From Proteobacteria bacterium SG_bin5 (GTDB lineage Bacteria > Pseudomonadota > Alphaproteobacteria > Sphingomonadales > Sphingomonadaceae): DNA of 26,068 bases. Position 1 is the stretch's first letter. The number at the start of each line of letters is the position of its first letter. A program made the position numbers and the translations under genes. Positions 6,990 through 14,863 of this stretch are shown here, one piece after another. Location: contig LWDI01000067.1 of NCBI GenBank assembly GCA_002083475.1, forward strand, positions 1-26,068. The letters run 5' to 3'. The notes beneath the pieces are model-generated. The model did no database searches. It had not been told where the DNA came from and saw only the letters and a list, made by a program, of their open reading frames with translations.

Positions 6990-9155
6990 GTGACCAGCCT
7001 GTCCCCCACCGCTCTGGTCGCCGTTTGCGCGGCGCTGGCATTTACCGGCGCCGCGCCCGCGGGGGCGCAGTCAACCGCCGCCCCGGCTGCGTCCCCCGCC
7101 TCCGCTGACGCGCCCCCGGCGGATCGGACGGGTTCGGTCGAAGGCATGACGCCGACCGAGGCGGCCCAGATGGCGCCGATGGCGGCGCTCCCACCCGAAA
7201 TCGTCGTCACCGGCGCGCGCGTGCGCCGCCAGACCTCGCTCGTCGCGAGCGGCTCGGTGCTCGCCGGCGCCGAGCTCGAAACCCGCGCGCGCGCGACGAT
7301 CGGCGAGACGCTCGCGCATCAGCCCGGCATTTCCTCGACGGCCTTCGGCCCCAGCGCCTCGCGCCCGGTGCTGCGCGGTTTCCAAGGCGAGCGCGGGCGG
7401 TTGCTGATCGACGGGGTGGGGACGCTCGACGTCTCGAACACCAGCCCCGATCACGCGGTCGCGCTCAACCCGCTGGTCGCCGATCGGATCGAGGTGCTAC
7501 GCGGCCCGGCGGCGCTGCTCTATGCCTCGGGATCGAGCGGCGGGGTGGTCAATACGGTGAGCGGTCGCATCCCGCGCCGCGCGCCCGAGGGCGTGGAGGG
7601 GGTCGCGCAAGCCGGCTATGGCAGCGCCGCGACCGAGGGCAGCTTCGGCAACCGGATCGACGCGGCGATCGGCGGCCCCTGGGTCGCGCATTTCGACAGC
7701 CAATATCTGCGCGGCGATCCGGTCGAAACCGGGGGCTTCATCCTCGCGCCGATCGAGCGCGCGATCGCCGCCGCCTCGCCCGATCCCACGATCGCCCGGC
7801 TCGCGCGGCTGCGCGGCGCCATCCCCGGCACGGGCTTCCAGACCTGGGAAGTCGGCGGTGGGCTGAGCGCCGTGTTCGGCTCCGGCCATGCCGGTTTCTC
7901 GGTTTCCAATTACGGCAATCAATATGGCCTGCCGACGCGGCTGTCGCTCGATCCGACTCAACCGCAGCCCGACACCTTTATCGCGCTCAACCAACTGCGC
8001 GTCGATGGTCGGTTCGAGGTCGATTTGCCCGAAGGCCCCTTGCGCACGCTGCGCGGGCGCTTCGCCTGGGCCGATTATCGCCATTTCGAGATCGAGCGCG
8101 GCGGGCCGATTTCGGCGACGTTCCTCAACCTGGGCTATGAGGGGCGGCTGGAGGGCGTGTTCGGGCGCGGCCCCTGGCGCGCGACGCTGGGGGCGAGCTA
8201 TTACGACCGCGACTTTCGCGTGAATGGCGACGCGCCGCTGCTGCCGCCCAACCGCACCCGCCAATATGCGTTCTTCGCGCTCCACGATCTCGATCTGGGG
8301 CGGCTGAAGCTCGAAGGCGCGGTGCGCTTCGATCAAAGCGACGTCGCCGCCGTGGTCGATCCGATCTTGCAGAACCCGCCGCTCGGGCGCGGCTTCGGTG
8401 TCTGGTCGTTTTCGGGGGGCGCCAACTATGCGGTCACGCCGGGCTGGAGGTTGGTGCTCAACGCCAATTATTCCGAACGCGCGCCGGTGGTCGAGGAATT
8501 GCTGACCCAAGGCATCGATCCCGGCACCCAAGGCCAGCTGACCGGCAACCCCGCGCTCCCGATCGAGCGCAGCTGGGGGATCGAGGCGGTGGTGCGCGGC
8601 GACGGCGGCTGGGGGAGCGTTACGATCGCCGGCTTCTACACCGATTTTTCGAGCTATATCTTTCCGGCCGAGACGGGCGGTCTGGTGCAGGGGTTGCCGA
8701 TCTTCGCTTTCTCGGTCTCGCCCGCGCGCTATTGGGGGATGGAGGCGCAGGCGCGCGTGCCGTTCGGGCGGTGGCGCGGGGTCGCTTGGTCGGGCGATCT
8801 GCTCGTCGATTATACCGAGGCGACGCTCGCTGGCGGCGCGCCGGTGCCGCGCATCCCGCCGCTGCGGCTGCTGGGCGGGGTGAGCGGGGCGAACGCCCGG
8901 CTCGATGCGCGCGCCGAGGTGGAATGGACCACCCCGCAAAGCCGCATCGCCGCCTTCGAAACGCCGACGCGCGGCTTCGTGATGGTGAATCTGAGCCTGG
9001 GGTGGAAGCCCTTGCCCAAAGTGTCGCGGCTGCAATTGCGGCTATCGGGCAACAATCTGTTCGACGCCGAGGCGCGGCGCCACGCGAGTTTCTTGAAGGA
9101 TTACGCCCCGCTCCCCGGGCGCGACATCAGGCTGACCGCGAAAGTCGCGTTTTAG
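6990..9155 (+). CDS. TonB-dependent outer-membrane receptor, ZnuD-like
   Basis: A 721-residue receptor. Signal peptide is about residues 1-27 (ends APAGA-QS), followed by a linker. A TonB-box-like PEIVVTGARV lies about 69-78. The plug is about 85-190, including GETLAHQPGISSTAFGPSAS, RPVLRGFQGERGRLLIDGVG and the VLRGPAALLYASGSSGGVVN signature. The barrel runs to a C-terminal phenylalanine (LTAKVAF). SNTSPDHAVALNPLVADRIE is characteristic of the ZnuD-type zinc/heme receptor subgroup, so zinc or another small metal chelate is a plausible cargo. The GTG start is required to keep the signal peptide; the Shine-Dalgarno is weak, consistent with translation following the gene 20 bases upstream. A terminator follows. 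Confidence 0.9.
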   Translation: MTSLSPTALVAVCAALAFTGAAPAGAQSTAAPAASPASADAPPADRTGSVEGMTPTEAAQMAPMAALPPEIVVTGARVRRQTSLVASGSVLAGAELETRARATIGETLAHQPGISSTAFGPSASRPVLRGFQGERGRLLIDGVGTLDVSNTSPDHAVALNPLVADRIEVLRGPAALLYASGSSGGVVNTVSGRIPRRAPEGVEGVAQAGYGSAATEGSFGNRIDAAIGGPWVAHFDSQYLRGDPVETGGFILAPIERAIAAASPDPTIARLARLRGAIPGTGFQTWEVGGGLSAVFGSGHAGFSVSNYGNQYGLPTRLSLDPTQPQPDTFIALNQLRVDGRFEVDLPEGPLRTLRGRFAWADYRHFEIERGGPISATFLNLGYEGRLEGVFGRGPWRATLGASYYDRDFRVNGDAPLLPPNRTRQYAFFALHDLDLGRLKLEGAVRFDQSDVAAVVDPILQNPPLGRGFGVWSFSGGANYAVTPGWRLVLNANYSERAPVVEELLTQGIDPGTQGQLTGNPALPIERSWGIEAVVRGDGGWGSVTIAGFYTDFSSYIFPAETGGLVQGLPIFAFSVSPARYWGMEAQARVPFGRWRGVAWSGDLLVDYTEATLAGGAPVPRIPPLRLLGGVSGANARLDARAEVEWTTPQSRIAAFETPTRGFVMVNLSLGWKPLPKVSRLQLRLSGNNLFDAEARRHASFLKDYAPLPGRDIRLTAKVAF

Positions 9156-9179
9156 CGCCGTTTGCGATCGAACCGGTTC

Positions 9180-9208
9180 GCTCCTCCCCTTACAGGGGAG
9201 GAGCTTTT
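9180..9208 (+). terminator. intrinsic terminator of the secreted-protein/receptor unit
   Basis: An 11-bp perfect stem (GCTCCTCCCCT / AGGGGAGGAGC) with a TAC loop is followed directly by TTTT, 25 bases after the receptor stop codon. Confidence 0.78.
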
Positions 9209-9271
9209 CCTGTCGAGCCATTGGTTCGGTGTGATCGCAAACAGCTCTAGCCATTTGTCATCGGCAAGGTT

Positions 9272-9355
9272 CGTCGCCCCGGACTTGATCCGGGGCTGGC
9301 CTTCTTCTTCGACCGTCGAAAGGCAGCCTGGCCCCGGATCAAGTCCGGGGCGACG
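9272..9355. repeat. dispersed hairpin repeat, perfect 25-bp arms
   Basis: The arms 9272-9296 and 9331-9355 are exact inverted copies with core CCCCGGACTTGATCCGGGG, around a 34-base loop. They belong to the same family as 9411-9496 and 12761-12841. The whole 9156-9541 stretch holds only the terminator and two such hairpins; I see no gene in it. Confidence 0.85.
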
Positions 9356-9410
9356 GATAATCATCATGATCGCGACGCGATCGAGCGCGCCACCGTCGCC
9401 GCCCATGCGC

Positions 9411-9496
9411 CGACACCCCGGCCCGCGAGCCGGGGTCTCGCTGCCTTCGCGCCGGCGAGAAGAGAAGCGGGACCCCGGGTCAAGCCCGGGGTGACG
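9411..9496. repeat. dispersed hairpin repeat, imperfect arms
   Basis: The left arm 9411-9437 and right arm 9471-9496 (GACCCCGGGTCAAGCCCGGG then GTGACG) pair with a few mismatches. The right arm and the bases before it (AGAAGCGG) are identical to the right end of the repeat at 12761-12841, which shows this is a mobile or dispersed family. Confidence 0.82.
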
Positions 9497-9541
9497 AAGA
9501 TGAAGCGGGGTGGTGAATTTGGCGCGGGAGGAGCCCCCCGC

Positions 9542-10663
9542 TCACAACCCCGCCGGCTTCGGCCCGCGCCGGCGCATGTCGAGCGTCGCGCAGTGGAAGG
9601 CGCCGCCGAAGGGGCCGTAAGCGATGAAATCGCACGGGATCGGCTCGTACCCCCATTCCTTGAAAGCCTTGATCAGGCTCGGCTGGCGTTCCTCCACGAT
9701 CACGCGCTTTTCGTCGATCGAGAGCACGTTGATGCTCGTCCAGGGGCTGCACATGGAGATTTTCTCCATCACGTCGTCGACCGGATCGGGGCGCGGCGCG
9801 ATCAGCAGCTCCCAGTCCTTCAGCACCGGCGGCAGCGCGTCGAGATCGAGATAATCGGGGTTCACCAGCGCGCGGCCGGGGCCGAGGATGATGAAGGTCG
9901 AATCGATGTGCATCGGGTTGCGGCATTTGCTCGGCATCCGGTGGATGCGGAAACGATCGCCCAAATGGCGTTCGAGCCAGGTGATGCCCATCTCGTTGGT
10001 CACGTTCGAGCGGGTGACGAAAATGTCGCGCCCGGCGCGCGCGAAATCGGCGGCGTCGAACACGGGTTCGAACTCGGTCGTCAGGAAGCGCAGCTTCTCG
10101 CCCGCCTTGGGGATGGTGTAGCTGTAATCGAAAATCTCGTCGGTCAGCTGCGGGCGCGGCGCCGAGGTCCAGCGCGCGCCGCGCCGGAAATAATCCTTGA
10201 ACAGCGCGCGATAGGCGTCGCCCTCGAAATAGCGCGAGCGCCACGCCATCGGCGTTTCGATGATCTCGTCGCCGATCACCAAATAGCCGTCGCGCGGGCA
10301 GGCGACGCAGAAACCCTTGCTCGACCAGAGCGGCGAGCCGAAGCGGCGGTGGTGCGGCACTTGATCGGGGCGCACGACTTTGACGCCCGCCTGTTCGAGC
10401 ACGCCGATCAGATTGGCGAGCGCCGCCTGGCCGCGCTTGATCATCCAATTGGGATAGCGCCGCCCCGCGACCAGCCGGTGCAGCCGCCCGGTGAAGCTCG
10501 GCACGTTGAGCGTGACCGAGATGTGATAGGGCGGGATCGTCGCCCCTTCGAGCCGGCCGACGATGATCTCCTCGAGCGGATCCCACTCGTTCCACGACCA
10601 GACCGGCGGCAGCGGCGCCGGGGCTGGGTTGTTGGCGATCGGTGCATCCTGTTCGAGCAACAT
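9542..10663 (-). CDS. AGAT-type amidinotransferase (glycine/inosamine-phosphate amidinotransferase family)
   Basis: A 373-residue cytosolic enzyme of the guanidino-group-modifying superfamily, which moves an amidino group from arginine to an amine acceptor. WNEWDPLEEIIVGR (24-37) is the family opening. The triad is visible: Asp203 in FDAADFARAGRDIF, His252 in NPMHIDSTFIILGPG, and nucleophile Cys358 in GGAFHCATLDMRRRG. The Asp-His spacing of 49 equals that of human AGAT (Asp254, His303, Cys407). ATG 10663 follows a GGGGGAAG site; the upstream in-frame extension to 10795 is Arg/Pro-rich and unlike the family. The acceptor (glycine, inosamine phosphate or another amine) cannot be decided. No neighbouring creatine or aminocyclitol pathway genes are in the window. 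Confidence 0.9.
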   Translation of the reverse strand: MLLEQDAPIANNPAPAPLPPVWSWNEWDPLEEIIVGRLEGATIPPYHISVTLNVPSFTGRLHRLVAGRRYPNWMIKRGQAALANLIGVLEQAGVKVVRPDQVPHHRRFGSPLWSSKGFCVACPRDGYLVIGDEIIETPMAWRSRYFEGDAYRALFKDYFRRGARWTSAPRPQLTDEIFDYSYTIPKAGEKLRFLTTEFEPVFDAADFARAGRDIFVTRSNVTNEMGITWLERHLGDRFRIHRMPSKCRNPMHIDSTFIILGPGRALVNPDYLDLDALPPVLKDWELLIAPRPDPVDDVMEKISMCSPWTSINVLSIDEKRVIVEERQPSLIKAFKEWGYEPIPCDFIAYGPFGGAFHCATLDMRRRGPKPAGL

Positions 10664-10819
10664 GAACTTCCCCCATCGGCGCGCCGATCCCGGCTGCGCG
10701 AACGTGACAGTAAATGGGGCTACATGGACGCACTCGGGCGGTTCGCGCAAGGGGGCGCGATACGGATGGCGCGTGCGCGGGGGCCTGCGGCTCATTTCTT
10801 GGCAAGCATGCGCAAGCGG

Positions 10820-12745
10820 TCAGCGCCGCCAGACCGCGACGCCGGCGGGCGGCAGCGGATCGGCGCCGATGATCGGCGCGCCGAGACCGAGGTCGGGCAG
10901 CGGCACGGGATCGGGGCCATGGTTGAACAGGAAGACGGCCCGCTCGGTGGTCCTCAGGCGCAGGTCGGCGGGGAGCGGGGTGAGCGCGATCCCCGCTTCG
11001 CCCGCCATCCGCCGCGCCAGCCGATCGAGCAGCGCCGCGTCGGGCCAGCCGGCGACATAGCGCAAAGCGCCGTGGCGGAAGACGATGCCGCGCCCGTCGT
11101 TAAGGCGCTCTTCGGGGGCGAGCGCGGTTTCGACTTGTTCGAGCCAGCGGGCGATGACGAAGCCGTCGCCCGCGGCTTCGAGCCCCGGTCGCAGGCTTTC
11201 GACGCGCGTCACCTTGATCGGCAGATGGCGTTGGAGCGCGCCGGGGGGAAGCTCGGCCGGGGTTTGGAAGCTCGACGTGCGGCTGCCGCTGCGCGGGCCG
11301 AGCAGCACCGGCACGCCGAGCCCCGCCAGCCGATCGGCGAGCGCCGTATCGAGAAAGGGCAGCGACGGGGCGAGGATCAGCCGATAGCCCGTCAAGTCCG
11401 CTTCGGGCGGCACGATGTCGATGTCGAGCCCGAGGCGGCGCAGCGCGCTATACCATTGGAACGCCAGCTCCAGATAGCGGAAGCTCTTGCCCTGCGGCTG
11501 GGTCTCGAACGCCCAGCTCGCGGGATAGCTGAACAGCAGCGCGACATGCGCTCGCGCCGCGCCGAGCGCGCCGATCGTCGCCAGAACCCGCGCCGCCGCG
11601 CGCGCCTCGATCGCGCCTTGATCCTCTTGGCTATCGGGGCGGAGCAGCCCGGCGTGATGCGCCTCCTGCCCGAACGGCGCCTGGCGCCAGCGGAAATAGC
11701 TGGTGAGCTCGGCGCCATGCGCGGCGGCTTCCAGCGTCCACAGTCGCACCATGCCGGGCAGCGGCGCGGGGTTGTGCGCCGACCAATTCACCGGCCCCGG
11801 CTGCTGCTCCATCACCCACCAGCGCCCGCGCCCGGCGCCGCGATAGAGATCATGGTGGAAAGCGGCGATATCGGGATGGCCCTGGCGTGCATAGCGCCGC
11901 TTGTCGTCGGGCGCGAACCAGAAGCTGTCGAGAAAGCCGATCGGATAGCTATCCCAGGTCGCGACATCGAGATCGGCGGCGAGCGCGTGGTGATCGAATT
12001 GGGTGAAGAAGCCCATGAAATTATGGACGATATCGCGCCCCGGCGAGGCCGCGCGCAGGATGTCGACTTGCGCGGCGTTGAAGGCGCGCACCTGGTCCGA
12101 CGAGAAACGCCGCCAGTCCATGACATGCGCGGGGTGGGGCTCGGTGACGGTGAGGTTGGGCGGGTCGATTTCCGCGAAGTCGCGATATTCCATCGACCAG
12201 AACACCGTGCCCCAGGCCGCGTTCAGCGCCGCGATGCTCGGATAGCGCGCGGCGAGCCAGGCGCGAAACGCGGCGGCGGCGGCCCGGGAATGGCTGATCG
12301 CGGTGTCGTGGCAGCCATATTCGTTATCGGTCTGCCAGGCGACGATCGCCGGGTGCGCGCCGTAACGCTCGGCGAGCGCGCGCGTGATCCGCGCGGCCTC
12401 GGCGCGGTAGCCGGGGTGCGAAAAGCAATAATGGCGCCGCGATCCGAAGCGGCGCGGGCGGCCCTCGGCGTCGAGCGCGATCATGTCGGGCATTTGGTCG
12501 ACGAGCCATTTGGGCGGCGTCGCGGTCGGCGTGCCGAGGATCACCCCGAGCCCGGCGGCGTGGAGCGTTTCGATCGCGCGGTCGAGCCAGCCCCAGTCAT
12601 AGCGGCCGGGATCGGGCTCAATCCGGCTCCAGGCGAATTCGCCGATCCGCACGCGGCTGAGGCCCAGCTCGGCCATCCGCCGCGCGTCCTCGGCCCAAAG
12701 CGGTTCGGGCCAATGTTCGGGATAATAGCAACAGCCCAGGCGCAT
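10820..12745 (-). CDS. GH42 beta-galactosidase
   Basis: A 641-residue family 42 glycoside hydrolase. The N-terminal TIM barrel begins MRLGCCYYPEHW. Acid/base Glu142 lies in WQTDNEYGCH and nucleophile Glu313 in WVMEQQPGPVNW; these positions match the Glu141/Glu312 pair of the Thermus A4 enzyme almost exactly. A trimerisation/GATase-like domain (from about 390, including GYRLILAPSLPFLD) and a short C-terminal beta domain follow. No signal peptide, so it is intracellular and would hydrolyse imported beta-galactosides. ATG 12745 starts right at the family N-terminus; the longer frame to 13231 is low-complexity. It is divergent from the SSS symporter, suggesting a shared galactoside-use function. 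Confidence 0.94.
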   Translation of the reverse strand: MRLGCCYYPEHWPEPLWAEDARRMAELGLSRVRIGEFAWSRIEPDPGRYDWGWLDRAIETLHAAGLGVILGTPTATPPKWLVDQMPDMIALDAEGRPRRFGSRRHYCFSHPGYRAEAARITRALAERYGAHPAIVAWQTDNEYGCHDTAISHSRAAAAAFRAWLAARYPSIAALNAAWGTVFWSMEYRDFAEIDPPNLTVTEPHPAHVMDWRRFSSDQVRAFNAAQVDILRAASPGRDIVHNFMGFFTQFDHHALAADLDVATWDSYPIGFLDSFWFAPDDKRRYARQGHPDIAAFHHDLYRGAGRGRWWVMEQQPGPVNWSAHNPAPLPGMVRLWTLEAAAHGAELTSYFRWRQAPFGQEAHHAGLLRPDSQEDQGAIEARAAARVLATIGALGAARAHVALLFSYPASWAFETQPQGKSFRYLELAFQWYSALRRLGLDIDIVPPEADLTGYRLILAPSLPFLDTALADRLAGLGVPVLLGPRSGSRTSSFQTPAELPPGALQRHLPIKVTRVESLRPGLEAAGDGFVIARWLEQVETALAPEERLNDGRGIVFRHGALRYVAGWPDAALLDRLARRMAGEAGIALTPLPADLRLRTTERAVFLFNHGPDPVPLPDLGLGAPIIGADPLPPAGVAVWRR

Positions 12746-12760
12746 CGGATCATCCTCGCT

Positions 12761-12841
12761 CGTCACCCCAGCGGCGCGCCGGGGTCTCGCTGTCGGGCGA
12801 CCGAAGAAGAAGCGGGACCCCGGGTCAAGCCCGGGGTGACG
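12761..12841. repeat. dispersed hairpin repeat upstream of the galactosidase
   Basis: Arms 12761-12786 (CGTCACCCCAGCGGCGCGCC then GGGGTC) and 12816-12841 pair imperfectly. The right arm is identical to that of 9411-9496. It begins only 15 bases upstream of the galactosidase start codon, so it probably sits in that gene's leader or promoter. Confidence 0.82.
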
Positions 12842-12884
12842 ATTGCTAGCATCGCGCTTCAGCCGATGGGGCTCGAGTGGATCA

Positions 12885-12914
12885 CGCCTCAGCGGATCGC
12901 GCCTCAGCGGATCG
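12885..12914 (+). repeat. 15-bp tandem direct repeat, two copies
   Basis: CGCCTCAGCGGATCG occurs twice in tandem with a partial third (CGCTTC). It lies between the hairpin repeats in the galactosidase/symporter gap. Confidence 0.7.
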
Positions 12915-12919
12915 CGCTT

Positions 12920-13015
12920 CCCCGGCGAAGGCCGGGGCCCAGTTGCGGACCGCTGGCTCGGGGAGCGCTTGTCTGATCGGACATGGGGGATACTGGGCCC
13001 CGGCCTTCGCCGGGG
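12920..13015. repeat. second-type hairpin repeat, perfect 24-bp arms
   Basis: Arms 12920-12943 (CCCCGGCGAAGGCCGGGGCC then CAGT) and 12992-13015 are exact inverted copies flanking a 48-base loop. It is a different sequence family from the CTTGA-containing hairpins. Confidence 0.82.
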
Positions 13016-13084
13016 AAGGGGGAAAAGGGAAGGGAGAAGGGGGAAGGGGGGAAGGGGGGAAGGGCGAAGGGGAGAGGGGGAAGA
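13012..13084 (+). repeat. purine-only G/A tract
   Basis: 73 bases are all purine except one C at 13065. The tract is made of imperfect GGGGGAA-type units with many runs of three to six G. It lies about 30 bases upstream of a candidate promoter of the symporter. It is slippage-prone and could form G-quadruplex or triplex structures. The whole 12746-13163 gap holds the repeats listed here and no gene. Confidence 0.85.
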
Positions 13085-13113
13085 TGACGTCGAGGCGACC
13101 GCCGCGTCGTCGC

Positions 13114-13141
13114 TTGCGCGCCGTCCCCCGCCGCTTATGCT
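13114..13141 (+). promoter_or_regulatory. candidate promoter of the SSS symporter
   Basis: TTGCGC (13114-13119) and TATGCT (13136-13141) are spaced by 16 bases. Transcription would begin near 13148, leaving a short leader with a GAGGGAGAG ribosome site before ATG 13164. Confidence 0.42.
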
Positions 13142-13163
13142 CGCGCGAAACGAGGGAGAGGGC

Positions 13164-14594
13164 ATGAACGGCATCCAGATCGCGGTCGCCTTGGGGTTGC
13201 TCGCGCTGATCGCACTGGCGACTTGGGTCAAGGTGCGCGGTAGCCGGCATGACGGGTCCGAACGCGACGTCTATCTCGCCGGCGGCGGGCTCAGCTGGCT
13301 CTACGTCGCGGGGGCGATCACCCTCACCAATCTATCGACCGATCAACTCGTCGGCATGAACGGCAACCAGATGCTGCTGCTCGCCTGGTGGGAGATTTCG
13401 GGCTTCGTCGGGCTCCTCATCCTCGCTTTCGTGTTCGTGCCGATTTACTATCGCCATGGCTGCACCACCGTCACCGAATTGCTCGAGCGGCGCTATGCGG
13501 GGGAGACCGCGAGCGTGCGGCTGCTCATCTCGGCGCTGTTCCTGTTCGGCAACGTGCTGATCTATCTCCCCGCGGGGCTCTACAGCGGCGCCCTGTTCTT
13601 GAACGCGCTATTCGGCGGCGGCGTGCCGCTGATCGCGCTCGCCGCGTTCCTCGCGGTGGTGAGCGCGGCCTATACGATGCTCGGCGGGCTGCGCGCGGTC
13701 GCGGTGATGGACACTTATTCGGGCTTCGGCGTGCTCGGCGTCGCGCTGCTGATCGTGCTGCTCGCGCTGTCGGCGATCGGCTGGGATTTGAGCGGCATCC
13801 CGCCCGAGCGGCTGACGCTGATCGGCGACGCCAATTCGCCCATCCCCTTCCACACGCTCTTCACGGGGATGATTTTCATCCAGATCTATTATTGGTCGAC
13901 CAACCAGAACATCACGCAAAAGGCGATGATCGCCCCCAATGTGCGCGAGGCGCGGCGCGGCGTGCTCGCCGCCGCGGTGGTGCGCATCCTGGTGATCCCG
14001 GTGATCGTCACGCTGCCGGGCGTGGTCGCCTACAAGCTGCTTGGCCCGGTGGGGGACAAGGCTTATGGCCTACTGGTCGCGCGCATCCTGCCGCCCTGGC
14101 TCGCCGGCGCCTTCGCGGCGACGATCGCGGCGGCGGTGATCGCGCACTGCGCCGCCGTGCTCAACGCGACCGTCGCGCTCTACGCGGTCGATTTCCACCC
14201 GCGCCTGGTGGGGGCGGTGCGCGATCAATGGCGGCTCTCGGGCGTCGCGACCTTGGTGGTGACCGCGATCGCGCTTGCGCTGGTGCCGGTTTATGCCGGC
14301 GCGACCAGCATCATCAATCTGCTGCAACAATTGAACGGCTTGTCATCGATGCCGATCCTCTCGGCGTTCGTGGTCGGGCTGTTGTTCAAGGGGGTGTCGG
14401 GGCGCGCCGCGACCATCGGCGTGCTGTGGGGCGTGGCGCTCTATGCGCTGTTCCAATTCCTGCTCGCGCCGCGCGGGCTGGTGACGCTGCATTATATCGA
14501 TTTCATGGTGATCGTGCTCGCGAGTTCGGTCGCGGTTGCCTTGCTCGCCAATCGGTTGAGCAAGGCGCGGGGATGGGCGGACCGCCCAGCCTGA
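13164..14594 (+). CDS. sodium:solute symporter, SSS family (SLC5/SGLT-like)
   Basis: A 476-residue integral membrane protein with about 12-13 hydrophobic segments. GGLSWLYVAGAITLTNLSTD (about 37-56) is the unwound TM1 region of SGLT-type carriers. Other family stretches are WWEISGFVGLLILAFVFVPI, TEYxxxRY-like TVTELLERRYAG, and IYYWSTNQNITQKAMIAPN, the sugar/Na+ transporter TM6-loop signature. It would import a sugar or related solute with sodium across the inner membrane. ATG 13164 has GAGGGAGAG just upstream. The divergent GH42 gene suggests a galactoside or galactose substrate, by context only. It is slightly shorter than typical SGLTs but has no obvious missing segment. Confidence 0.9.
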   Translation: MNGIQIAVALGLLALIALATWVKVRGSRHDGSERDVYLAGGGLSWLYVAGAITLTNLSTDQLVGMNGNQMLLLAWWEISGFVGLLILAFVFVPIYYRHGCTTVTELLERRYAGETASVRLLISALFLFGNVLIYLPAGLYSGALFLNALFGGGVPLIALAAFLAVVSAAYTMLGGLRAVAVMDTYSGFGVLGVALLIVLLALSAIGWDLSGIPPERLTLIGDANSPIPFHTLFTGMIFIQIYYWSTNQNITQKAMIAPNVREARRGVLAAAVVRILVIPVIVTLPGVVAYKLLGPVGDKAYGLLVARILPPWLAGAFAATIAAAVIAHCAAVLNATVALYAVDFHPRLVGAVRDQWRLSGVATLVVTAIALALVPVYAGATSIINLLQQLNGLSSMPILSAFVVGLLFKGVSGRAATIGVLWGVALYALFQFLLAPRGLVTLHYIDFMVIVLASSVAVALLANRLSKARGWADRPA

Positions 14595-14863
14595 GCGCGG
14601 CGCCGCACTGGCGGTGCTTGCGAGAATCCCTTATGGCGCGCCGAACGCTTTTCGCCCAAAGGGGGATTGCCCAAAACGGGCAGAATGATTGTGGAAACAC
14701 CTCATTACCAACTTGAAATGACCCGCCGCGCTCCCGACTTGCGGCGGTGTCACGCAGCATGAGTTTGGGATGGAGGCGACGCGCGATTCGGCCGCGTCGC
14801 GCTCGTCCGGGGCGCGCCGCCCCCTGGCCGTTCCTTGGCCGATCCCGGCGCCGGAGATGACAG

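Noticed and set aside
9156..9541. Possible CRISPR or insertion sequence from repeated motifs
   Set aside because: The motifs are inverted hairpins without regular spacers, target duplications or a transposase frame.
9491..12976. A 1161-codon open frame on the plus strand
   Set aside because: It runs antisense to the amidinotransferase and GH42 genes, both with clear catalytic motifs. It is Arg/Gly/Ala-rich without domains: a typical GC-rich antisense shadow.
12746..13231. N-terminal extension of the galactosidase through the repeat region
   Set aside because: The family begins at MRLGCCYYPEHW; the extension translates the hairpin repeats and purine tract as Pro/Arg/Ser low-complexity sequence.
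14608..14625. Sigma-54-like TGGCGGTGCTTGC
   Set aside because: The GG and GC dinucleotides are 8 bases apart instead of 10, so it does not fit a -24/-12 promoter.
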